Of a DNA stretch of 22,405 nt, positions 1-5,678 are shown piece by piece. This stretch comes from JAVWGW01 sp036655915 (lineage in GTDB: Bacteria > Actinomycetota > Coriobacteriia > Coriobacteriales > Eggerthellaceae). Every line of letters begins with the position of its first letter. Position 1 is the first letter of the stretch. Position numbers and translations under genes: made by a program. Location: assembly GCA_036655915.1 (NCBI GenBank), contig JAVVPE010000027.1:1-22405 (forward strand), written 5' to 3'. The notes below the pieces were generated by a model that saw nothing but the letters and a program-made list of their open reading frames with translations, made no database searches and was not told where the DNA came from.

Positions 1-71
1 ATTTTGGATTCTTACATAAATCTATCGCGTGAAATTAATTTATGGTCCAATCTATCCATGTATAAATAAAT

Positions 72-175
72 AGGCTTAAATTGCAAACTCAGCGCAACAC
101 TTCAGACTCAACGCACCCGTTGCGCTAGGTCTGAAGTGTTGCGCTGAGTTTGCGCTGAGTTTGCAATTTAAGCCT
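72..175. repeat. Long inverted repeat with one arm expanded by an 11-bp tandem duplication
   Basis: The left arm (72-107, 36 nt) is exactly complementary to the right arm (129-175, 47 nt), except that the right arm carries a second tandem copy of TTGCGCTGAGT (139-149 and 150-160). The left arm has this unit once, at 87-97. The spacer 108-128 contains a smaller stem, CAACG/CGTTG (109-113 with 118-122). No T-run follows the right arm, so a simple intrinsic terminator is unlikely, and no target-site duplication is visible at the edges. It may be a cruciform, a regulatory element or a MITE-like remnant. Confidence 0.85.
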
Positions 176-352
176 TGCCTGTTAGACGTGATGCAGAAGA
201 GGAGTGGAAAGTGTTTGTATGGCGCTGGCTAAATCATGATGTTATGCTTTGTCTGGTTATCGCCCTGAGGTGTATGAATGATTTTGATGATAGCATTGAT
301 GTAGTTTAATGACGAGTTGCCGAAATCCGCTAACAAGGAATCATTTATATAT

Positions 353-375
353 TTGCAAACGCTTAAATTGCAAAC
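353..375 (+). repeat. Direct repeat of TTGCAAAC, possible operator
   Basis: TTGCAAAC occurs at 353-360 and 368-375, a 15-bp step. The 15-mer GCTTAAATTGCAAAC at 361-375 is also found at 74-88 and, inverted, at 159-173 in the arms of the upstream inverted repeat. The pair lies just upstream of the predicted promoter of the LysR gene, so it could be a binding site for that protein or another regulator. The repeats are seen directly; the regulatory role is inferred. Confidence 0.5.
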
Positions 376-397
376 AATCGCCAAATCGCATTCTTCG

Positions 398-426
398 TTG
401 CTTCGAACTGCTGCAATAGATATGAT
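398..426 (+). promoter_or_regulatory. Predicted promoter of the LysR-type gene
   Basis: TTGCTT (398-403) and TATGAT (421-426) are separated by 17 bp, a sigma-70-like arrangement. The start codon follows about 70 nt downstream. GATAAT (424-429) is an alternative -10 box but would give a 20-bp spacer. Confidence 0.45.
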
Positions 427-495
427 AATAAACTATTTGTTTTAGCTTTAGGGGATGTAGCCTGGTAATTCTAGGGGTGCAGGGGAGGGGAATCC

Positions 496-1431
496 ATGGA
501 GGTTGGGTATCTGAGAGAGTTTATTGTTTTTTCTAAGACGGTTAGTTATCTTCAGGCTTCTAAAGAATTATACGTATCACAACCAACGCTCAGAGCTCAT
601 ATTCGTTTGCTTGAACAAGAGGTTGGCATATCTCTAACACTAAAAAGAGCCGACAAGCTTGAACTGTCTCCCGCAGGAAAAATGCTTTTGAAAAAGGCTC
701 ATGACATTGTTGCATTTACCGACGCTGCGCTCGACGAATGTCGGGATTATGCGAAAGGAGCTACGGCTATTTTGGTTGGAGATTTGGGTGATTTTGCGTT
801 CGACTCAATCTTGAGTGATGCGAGAAACCTTTTTGAAAACCTCTATCCTTCCAAAAGCATTGACATAAGGCTCTCGTCCGCCATGTGCTCTAATATTGAG
901 TCGCTTCAAGGTGAAACGGTCGATTTGGTTCTGTTTTCCTATGTTCGCGAAAATCAAAAAACAGGTAAACCAAAAAAGCCACCACTTCCCCAGAAAATCG
1001 TATCGATTTTCTATGATTCAGAACAAACGCTATTCTGGATTGCAAAAGATAGCCCCCTTTTTAAAAAGAAAGAAATTTATGCTTCGGATTTGGATGGTTT
1101 TACCCTACTGCTAGGTAGTTCTGAGAACATGATTCATGCAGGAAAGATTATTCAAGGTGTTTTTGAAGACAATGATGTAACCATTGGAGTCAATAACTGT
1201 CCTTTTGCAAGTTATCAGGAATATCTTTTTGCCAGCACAAAAGATTCTTTTGGTGTTGCCACCAGAGCCTCAGTTCCTCCTGGAAGTGGTTGTCGAGTAT
1301 TTGAAGTGCCAGATTTTTCGATAAAGAGCGATAGGTTTGTTTTGTATAATCAAGACTCGCTTGATGAAAACGGAAGACTTTATATTGAGATATTGAAAAA
1401 AAGCATTATGGAGAGGTTTGACGCTCCATAA
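496..1431 (+). CDS. LysR-type transcriptional regulator
   Basis: This 311-residue protein has the usual length and layout of a LysR-type regulator. The N-terminal winged helix-turn-helix spans about residues 3-62, with the recognition region near 18-40 (ASKELYVSQPTLRAHIRLLE) and the family's typical LSPAG turn at about residues 57-61. The rest is a diverged substrate-binding-like effector domain. The ATG follows a purine-rich AGGGGAGGGGAATCC leader, which supports the start. It lies 185 bp upstream of the FAD-binding oxidoreductase on the same strand, so it probably controls that gene. This arrangement is tandem, not the divergent one classic for the family. The gene is clearly more AT-rich than those after position 5.6 kb, hinting at acquired DNA. 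The effector is unknown. Confidence 0.9.
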   Translation: MEVGYLREFIVFSKTVSYLQASKELYVSQPTLRAHIRLLEQEVGISLTLKRADKLELSPAGKMLLKKAHDIVAFTDAALDECRDYAKGATAILVGDLGDFAFDSILSDARNLFENLYPSKSIDIRLSSAMCSNIESLQGETVDLVLFSYVRENQKTGKPKKPPLPQKIVSIFYDSEQTLFWIAKDSPLFKKKEIYASDLDGFTLLLGSSENMIHAGKIIQGVFEDNDVTIGVNNCPFASYQEYLFASTKDSFGVATRASVPPGSGCRVFEVPDFSIKSDRFVLYNQDSLDENGRLYIEILKKSIMERFDAP

Positions 1432-1470
1432 TAGTTTTGATTCTTATGGAAAGCTTATTTTCTGAGCTCT

Positions 1471-1482
1471 AAAGATATCTTT
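1471..1482. repeat. Perfect 12-bp palindrome between regulator and target
   Basis: AAAGATATCTTT is a perfect palindrome in the 185-bp gap between the LysR gene and the FAD oxidoreductase gene. It lies about 50 bp upstream of the possible promoter, a position that could suit an activator site. The role is not proven. Confidence 0.4.
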
Positions 1483-1523
1483 CCTAGCAGGGGTAATATT
1501 CCTCTTCGTAGGTATTTTTCTCT

Positions 1524-1554
1524 TTGATTCCCTGGTTACCCCAGGCCCTATCAT
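1524..1554 (+). promoter_or_regulatory. Weak predicted promoter of the FAD oxidoreductase gene with internal inverted repeat
   Basis: TTGATT (1524-1529) and TATCAT (1549-1554) are separated by 19 bp. The spacer contains the inverted repeat CCTGG-ttacc-CCAGG (1531-1545). A long spacer carrying a symmetric site would fit a promoter that needs an activator or is repressed, but the match is weak. Confidence 0.3.
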
Positions 1555-1616
1555 AGTAATTAATCCCAAGAATTTAGGGATGTCATATAGGGAGGTCGAA
1601 GAAAAGGGGGATCATC

Positions 1617-3455
1617 ATGGATGACGGTAAGCTGGAGAGCTATGAAGAAAAGGCGGCTCTCAGTAGGCGTGGATTTCTAAAGGGTGCGGCTTCCGCGGGC
1701 GTGGTTGCCGTGGCAGGTGCTGCACTAGCTGGCTGTACCCCAGCCGCTCCCGGCAAAAAATCCTCTCCAAGTAAACAAACTGATGATGAAGCAGCGGCCG
1801 CTGCTTTTGCAGCTGAAGCAGTACCGATCGATCCGGTTGATCCGCCTTCGTCTTGGGATATTGAGACCGATGTGGTTGTTGTGGGCTCTGGTGGTGGCGG
1901 TATGGTTTCTGCGTTGCGCTTGATTCAGGATGGTCTCAACGTTTCCCTCATTGAAAAGGGAGACATTGTTGGTGGCGCTTCGCGTTATGCTGGCTATTTT
2001 GTTAATTTCGGCGGGCATAAGATGTCTGAAGAATATAAGTGGGCTTTGCCGTCGTATCCTTATGATCCAGACAAAATTGTTCAATATCTTAATGATATGT
2101 GGCAGATGAGTGCAGACCCAGATTTATTACGTGCGATGGCGGTTGCGGGTCCCCAATGTATTGACTGGATGGCTGATTATCTCAAGGTGCCATGGGCTCC
2201 TTTCATTCCTAATGGTGTTGGTTCGGGAAACCTATATTGGGAAGGGCAAACAACAAAGACGAACACCATCATGATTAACGATCATCTGTTTAAGCATCTT
2301 GCCGATCTTGCCATCAAAGCCAATGTTGACATCCATCTGAAAACCGAGGTATCTGCTCTTGTAAAGGAAGGGGATGCCATCGTTGGTGTGAAAGCTAAAA
2401 CTGAAGGTAAAGACGTGTACATTAAGGGGAAAAAGGCAGTTTTATTGACAGCTGGTGGGTTTGAGATGAATCGCGCTATGCTCAAAAAGTATACCCCTGC
2501 TCTATTCCAGGGGCTTGCTAACGTACCGTGTCCTCCCTGCAATACGGGTGAGTGTATTCGTATGGGTGTTGGCGTTGGAGCTGATTTATCCGGCTTTGAT
2601 TCGACGGGTAGCTATGATGGTGGTGTGGAATGGGCACCCTACGAAGAGTATCAGACGAGGATGACGGCGCATGTCAACAAAGATGGTAATCAGGCTCTTC
2701 GTCAACCTTGGCTGCGAATTAATAGGACTGGCGCCCGCGTTCCCTGGTTAACAACATTCGGAAGCAACTATCCCTATCAATATGTTTCTGATGCGGGAAT
2801 TACGGCGTTGACGGATGGAGCAACCGTAGAAATAACGCAGCCTGGGGGTCGTGTGTTTGTTTGCTTTGATTCAAAATATGAAGACCTTGTTACTGCGAAC
2901 TACTTTAAAGAGGGCGTGTGTCGTCCTGGCAAGATTATTCCTGCGGATGACCCTTTGATTGAACGCGTTCCTGAGTACCAGCGCGATTGGCGCACGGGGT
3001 TTGGCATGATGGTTGAAGCTGGAGCAGTGAAGAAGTGCGACACCATTGAAGAATTGGAGGAACAGCTTGGCTTGCGAAAGGGTGTCTTGGTTGAAGAGGT
3101 CAAAAAATGGAATGAAGCCTGCAGGGCTGGTGAAGATTATGTTAAGACGTATAAATATAGCCCTGAATGGCTGATTCCGATTGAAGAGCCGCCGTATTAT
3201 GGTGCAAAACTCGGAGGTGATATTTTTACCACAAAATGCGGTCTGAGAATTACTCCTGATATGCAGGTTATTAACACTGAAGGTGCTGTTATACCCGGTT
3301 TGTATGCTGGTTGGCATACTGCGGGTGGTTCGAACGGTGAAATGAATATTTCTGGTAAACCTTATGCCGGCATGTTTGGTGATGTTGGGCTATCTTTCGT
3401 CGGTGGGTATATGGCTGCTGGCGCCATTGCTGCGAAGGATGGGAAGACCATTTAA
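1617..3455 (+). CDS. Tat-exported FAD-binding oxidoreductase, fumarate reductase flavoprotein-like
   Basis: This 612-residue protein begins with a twin-arginine signal (SRRGFLK, residues 16-22), a hydrophobic stretch and a lipobox LAGC (37-40), so it is probably exported folded and lipid-anchored at Cys40. An Ala-rich linker leads to a Rossmann FAD site, GSGGGG at 90-95 with acidic Glu113 after the second strand. The C-terminal FAD part includes IPGLYAGWHTAGG. The family (FAD_binding_2) includes fumarate, urocanate and related respiratory reductases. There is no haem CxxCH motif and no FMN-binding domain, so electrons must come from a separate partner not visible here. By eye, the catalytic Arg, His and Arg of flavocytochrome c fumarate reductase align with Phe381, Phe537/Thr538 and Asn577, so the substrate is probably not fumarate. 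The start is supported by AAAAGGGGG 6 nt upstream. A terminator follows. Confidence 0.88.
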   Translation: MDDGKLESYEEKAALSRRGFLKGAASAGVVAVAGAALAGCTPAAPGKKSSPSKQTDDEAAAAAFAAEAVPIDPVDPPSSWDIETDVVVVGSGGGGMVSALRLIQDGLNVSLIEKGDIVGGASRYAGYFVNFGGHKMSEEYKWALPSYPYDPDKIVQYLNDMWQMSADPDLLRAMAVAGPQCIDWMADYLKVPWAPFIPNGVGSGNLYWEGQTTKTNTIMINDHLFKHLADLAIKANVDIHLKTEVSALVKEGDAIVGVKAKTEGKDVYIKGKKAVLLTAGGFEMNRAMLKKYTPALFQGLANVPCPPCNTGECIRMGVGVGADLSGFDSTGSYDGGVEWAPYEEYQTRMTAHVNKDGNQALRQPWLRINRTGARVPWLTTFGSNYPYQYVSDAGITALTDGATVEITQPGGRVFVCFDSKYEDLVTANYFKEGVCRPGKIIPADDPLIERVPEYQRDWRTGFGMMVEAGAVKKCDTIEELEEQLGLRKGVLVEEVKKWNEACRAGEDYVKTYKYSPEWLIPIEEPPYYGAKLGGDIFTTKCGLRITPDMQVINTEGAVIPGLYAGWHTAGGSNGEMNISGKPYAGMFGDVGLSFVGGYMAAGAIAAKDGKTI

Positions 3456-3487
3456 CTGCATAATGGCCGGATACGTTTCTTAGTTTC

Positions 3488-3535
3488 AAAATCCGTTGCT
3501 TTCTCTCCAGCAACGGATTTTCTGTTTTCTTTTAC
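3488..3535 (+). terminator. Rho-independent terminator after the FAD oxidoreductase gene
   Basis: A perfect 12-bp stem, AAAATCCGTTGC (3488-3499) with GCAACGGATTTT (3510-3521), has a 10-nt loop and is followed by a T-rich tail (CTGTTTTCTTTTA). It starts about 30 nt after the stop codon. Confidence 0.9.
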
Positions 3536-3676
3536 GTTCTGTAGCCCAACGGCGGCTGTCTTTTGATGAATGCCATCTGCCGCAAAGGCTGCTCTTTCTT
3601 CTTAAAACAATATGAGAACGTGCATGCATGTTAATGGAACTACCGCGGCGTACTGAACGGTACGTACGGCAGCGTG

Positions 3677-3711
3677 AGAGAAGGCTAGGGAGTTAACCCC
3701 TAGCCTTCTCT
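3677..3711. terminator. Strong hairpin between convergent genes, possible bidirectional terminator
   Basis: A 14-bp perfect stem, AGAGAAGGCTAGGG (3677-3690) with its complement (3698-3711), has a 7-nt loop. Neither side has a clear T-run, so it is not a textbook intrinsic terminator. Its place about 45 bp after the stop of the minus-strand gene suggests it protects or ends that transcript. Confidence 0.5.
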
Positions 3712-3757
3712 TCGATTGGCGTCTTCTGTGTGTTTGTTTCGGGCGCCGCTAGTGTGG

Positions 3758-4189
3758 TTAAGCGTTTTTTACTGCCGCTTTGGTGGCGACCACCTTTTTG
3801 AACATTAAAACCAAAAGCACCAGGCCAACACCTATGCAGATGTGCCCCAAACCAGCTATGCCCGAAATTGCCGCATCGGGTATAGGCAGGGTAGTGGCAA
3901 GAACTTGGGTGATGCCGCGCACAAAGAACATGATGGCGGTAACAATAAGGCCAGCGTTGTAGATAATCATGAAGGGCAAAAACAGCTTATCGCCCGTAAA
4001 GTCTTTCTGCATACAAAAGAGTGTTGCGATCAAAAAGACGATGAAGCCCAAGGCAAGCAGATGGGGGTGCACAAGGCCCAGGGTCGTGACGCCGTCAAAT
4101 CCGTTAAATTTGGTGAATTCACGGAAAAAGACCCCTGCGGCAGCCCCCGCCAGCAGATAGATGAAGGAAATGTTTAACAGTTTTTTCAC
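3758..4189 (-). CDS. Small four-helix membrane protein, DUF2871-like
   Basis: The protein matches what I recall of DUF2871: an N-terminus like KKLLNISFIY, then FFREFTKFNGFDG, a His-containing helix VHPHLLALG and a later GLGHI. It has four hydrophobic segments and a basic tail, so it is an integral membrane protein of unknown function. I chose the GTG start at 4189 (143 residues) because AGGAG lies 6 nt upstream and family members begin here. An ATG at 4258 would add 23 residues but has a poor ribosome binding site and a non-hydrophobic lead. The gene stands alone on the minus strand. Its promoter overlaps a TGAACNNNGTTCA palindrome like those in front of the tetR gene at 19349, so repression by that protein is likely. 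The conserved histidines within helices might bind metal or haem; that is a guess. Confidence 0.85.
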   Translation of the reverse strand: MKKLLNISFIYLLAGAAAGVFFREFTKFNGFDGVTTLGLVHPHLLALGFIVFLIATLFCMQKDFTGDKLFLPFMIIYNAGLIVTAIMFFVRGITQVLATTLPIPDAAISGIAGLGHICIGVGLVLLVLMFKKVVATKAAVKNA

Positions 4190-4273
4190 AAAGAACTCCT
4201 TTACTTTTCTGACGAGGATGCTTCGGTGGAAAGTCGCTACACTTTTCTTTTCGCGCATCTCTCATCAACTTAC

Positions 4274-4286
4274 TGAACAATGTTCA
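4274..4286. promoter_or_regulatory. TetR-type operator TGAAC-AAT-GTTCA
   Basis: This is a perfect palindrome with 5-bp arms around 3 central bases; with the inner A/T it also reads as TGAACA-A-TGTTCA. It sits 4 bp downstream of the minus-strand -10 box, over the expected transcription start of the DUF2871-like gene. The same 13-bp pattern occurs three times before the tetR gene at 19349. Confidence 0.75.
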
Positions 4287-4290
4287 TTGC

Positions 4291-4321
4291 AGTATAGCGC
4301 ACTTTGCCCACCGCCACGCAA
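4291..4321 (-). promoter_or_regulatory. Predicted promoter of the DUF2871-like gene
   Basis: On the minus strand TATACT (4296-4291) is a good -10 box. The best -35 candidate is TTGCGT (4321-4316), with a long 19-bp spacer. The TetR-type palindrome lies directly downstream of the -10 box. The untranslated leader would be about 95 nt to the GTG start. Confidence 0.5.
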
Positions 4322-4344
4322 AAATCTTAAACGCTCACCCCGCC

Positions 4345-4410
4345 TGCGGCAACCTTCCCGTGCCCGCAGCGAGCGCGCGGCAACGAAAGCCAGGCAGCGC
4401 GCTACCGGGT
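4345..4410 (+). repeat. Dispersed intergenic repeat, copy 1
   Basis: The first 26 bp (4345-4370) are identical to 5448-5473. After 8 unlike bases the similarity resumes with GGCAACGAAAGCC (against GGCAGCGAAAGCC), and CCGGGT follows at a similar distance. Within it TGCGGCA and TGCCCGCA can form a bulged stem. This copy lies directly after the stop of the Nudix gene and before the promoter of the DUF2871-like gene. The two copies have the same orientation and bracket the Nudix and antitoxin genes. Confidence 0.8.
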
Positions 4411-5037
4411 ATGGCTTAACCCCTCTAGCACCAGTTGGCAACGAGTGCCGATGGGGAGGGTGTTTTCCTCTAAGAAGGTGTCTATGTCGGAAATCGGCAG
4501 CGTGAACACTTCGATAAATTCAACGGATTCAGGTTGCGCATCACCGCGTTTTTCAACTTCGGCAAACACGGTATGCACGCTTTCTTCCGACATGCCGGTT
4601 GAAGAATAGCCGGGCTGCTTCAAGGGTCGGATGCAGGGTTTGCCGTTAACCGCGCGCAGGCCGTAGCCGGTTTCTTCAAGCAACTCGCGTTCGGCGCAGT
4701 CTGCCAGATCTTCCCCTGGCTCAACAAGACCCGCAGGAAAGGCGATGCACCAACTGTTGAGGGGGTAGCGAAATTCCCTAATCAATAAAAGCTCATCGTC
4801 AGCCGTGTGCCCAACAAGGGAAATGGCATCGGGAGTGGGTGGCGTGGACGAATCGCGCCGCAGTTCATGTGTGTAGGCATCAAGCTTTTTGCGGGAAACG
4901 CTTTCGTAGGTAAAAAACGAATCGTCAGGCATTTTGTAGGTCAGAAGATACTTATTGATCCACCCTTCGCTGACCTGTTCGATGTGATGAAGCAGGGGCG
5001 TAGGAAGCGTGGGAGCAGCATTGAAACTTTGCATCAT
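4402..5037 (-). CDS. Nudix hydrolase, ADP-ribose pyrophosphatase type
   Basis: The protein (211 residues from the ATG at 5037) has a perfect Nudix box at residues 103-125: Gly, five residues, Glu109, seven residues, then Arg-Glu-x-x-Glu-Glu-x-Gly (RELLEETGY). It is preceded by LLLIREFRYPLNSW and followed by PGYSSTGMSEE, features of ADP-sugar pyrophosphatases such as NudF, which split ADP-ribose into AMP and ribose 5-phosphate with Mg. The precise substrate is not certain. A longer reading frame to 5142 would overlap the upstream antitoxin gene, so I prefer 5037; the ATG three bases on (5034) is equally possible, and the ribosome binding site is weak. It probably shares a transcript with the antitoxin gene that ends 28 bp upstream. 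Confidence 0.9.
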   Translation of the reverse strand: MMQSFNAAPTLPTPLLHHIEQVSEGWINKYLLTYKMPDDSFFTYESVSRKKLDAYTHELRRDSSTPPTPDAISLVGHTADDELLLIREFRYPLNSWCIAFPAGLVEPGEDLADCAERELLEETGYGLRAVNGKPCIRPLKQPGYSSTGMSEESVHTVFAEVEKRGDAQPESVEFIEVFTLPISDIDTFLEENTLPIGTRCQLVLEGLSHTR

Positions 5038-5065
5038 AGGTGACCGTCTTTCTCGAAATCCATTA

Positions 5066-5347
5066 TTACCACCCGCGCAGGGCGCGAATTTCGACTTCGG
5101 TTTCGTCGGCGTCAAAGTAGTTTCCAGCACGGATGGCGGCATGCCCTGATTCTATATTTTTGCGAAGGAGCTGTTCTCGATTGAGGTCGATTTCTGCGGT
5201 GCTGATAATAAAAGGAATGCGCTGTTGACGTACGACGGTTGTTGCAAACATATTGACAGCCACAGAAGCGTTGAGGCCAGCGGTTTTACAAAAGGTGGCG
5301 AATTCTTCTTTGAGTGTATCGTCCATATTGATTGTTAAAGTTGCCAT
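5066..5347 (-). CDS. RelB/DinJ-family antitoxin-like protein, without a visible toxin
   Basis: The 93-residue protein starts MATLTINMDDTLKEEFATFCKT, with the short beta strand and helix of ribbon-helix-helix DinJ/RelB antitoxins, followed by LNASVAVNMFATTVV and the family-typical IPFII near residue 45. It would bind its own promoter and neutralise a RelE/YafQ-type RNase. I chose the ATG at 5347 because AGGAGG lies about 10 nt upstream; an ATG at 5404 would add 19 residues lacking family character and would overlap the -10 box. The C-terminal part is acidic, as expected for toxin binding. No toxin gene lies on either side: downstream is the Nudix gene, upstream a repeat. It is therefore an orphan antitoxin, or its partner is encoded elsewhere. 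Confidence 0.85.
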   Translation of the reverse strand: MATLTINMDDTLKEEFATFCKTAGLNASVAVNMFATTVVRQQRIPFIISTAEIDLNREQLLRKNIESGHAAIRAGNYFDADETEVEIRALRGW

Positions 5348-5386
5348 GGTACCCTTTCCTCCTAGGCCATTTCTTAATGAAATAAC

Positions 5387-5416
5387 ATTATAGGTGTGTA
5401 TCACAACAGTTTACAA
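5387..5416 (-). promoter_or_regulatory. Predicted promoter of the antitoxin-Nudix pair
   Basis: On the minus strand TTGTAA (5416-5411) and a consensus TATAAT (5392-5387) are separated by 18 bp. An inverted repeat TAATG-N6-CATTA (5375-5390) overlaps the -10 box and could be the autoregulatory operator expected for an antitoxin of this family. Confidence 0.65.
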
Positions 5417-5447
5417 GTGCTATGCTACAAAAAATGTCAGCTTAGTA

Positions 5448-5511
5448 TGCGGCAACCTTCCCGTGCCCGCAGCTAAGGTGTGGCAGCGAAAGCCGGGTTT
5501 CACGGCCGGGT
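5448..5511 (+). repeat. Dispersed intergenic repeat, copy 2
   Basis: This is the second copy of the element at 4345-4410, in the same orientation 1,103 bp away. The 26-bp core (5448-5473) is identical. The distal block GGCAGCGAAAGCC (5482-5494) differs by one base, and CCGGGT (5506-5511) is also shared. An A-run lies 15-25 bp before both copies. The two copies may be remnants of a duplicated or inserted cassette, or a family of structured intergenic elements. Confidence 0.8.
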
Positions 5512-5619
5512 GAAGCAAAAGAATGCTTACTTTGCGGAAATAGCCTTCAGGGGTAAGCTGATTGCGTTAGTGTGGTGGGTGACAAAGTTTGGCTTGGGGG
5601 CGTCAGGTGCGCCACGCGC

Positions 5620-5649
5620 TTGCCTGGCGCGGGGGAATCGGTGGATAAA
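5620..5649 (+). promoter_or_regulatory. Weak predicted promoter of the gene at 5679
   Basis: TTGCCT (5620-5625) and GATAAA (5644-5649) are 18 bp apart. Transcription would start about 23 nt before the ATG. The -35 box overlaps a GCGCCA/TGGCGC stem. Confidence 0.3.
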
Positions 5650-5678
5650 CTTGATTTTGCAAGAAGGATTAGGGTGCT

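Larger units (their letters stand above)
1..495. other. Gene-free AT-rich leader region
   Basis: No convincing gene is visible here. The stretch holds a long inverted repeat (72-175), four copies of the octamer TTGCAAAC or its complement (81-88, 159-166, 353-360, 368-375), and a likely promoter for the LysR gene (398-426). One short open frame runs from 172 to 309 without a good start or ribosome binding site. Its residues (for example EEEWKVFVWRWLNHDVML) match no family I recognise, so it could be a gene remnant or chance. Confidence 0.7.
3456..3757. other. Gene-free convergent intergenic region
   Basis: The region between the oxidoreductase gene and the convergent DUF2871-like gene holds two hairpins (3488-3521 and 3677-3711) and no supported gene. 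Small palindromes, TGCATGCA and GTACGTAC, lie between them, with no function I can assign. Confidence 0.7.
5348..5678. other. Divergent intergenic region with promoters and repeat
   Basis: This 331-bp gap separates the minus-strand antitoxin from the plus-strand gene at 5679. It holds the antitoxin promoter (5387-5416), copy 2 of the dispersed repeat (5448-5511), a small stem TTCAC/GTGAA (5498-5513), a GCGCCA/TGGCGC stem (5609-5630) and a weak plus-strand promoter. I see no supported gene in it. Confidence 0.6.

Noticed and set aside
2529..2540. CPPC motif in the FAD oxidoreductase as a haem site
   Set aside because: A c-type haem site needs CxxCH; here the residue after the second Cys is Asn.
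3655..3667. Extra TetR site (TGAAC within CTGAACGGTACGT)
   Set aside because: Only the left arm matches; the right half GTTCA is absent.
5448..5511. Possible cyclic-di-GMP-I riboswitch (GGCAACC ... GCGAAAGCC resembles its core)
   Set aside because: The GAAA tetraloop stem and receptor order do not fit, and copy 1 at 4345 does not preserve the ACCTT/AAGGT pairing that copy 2 could form.
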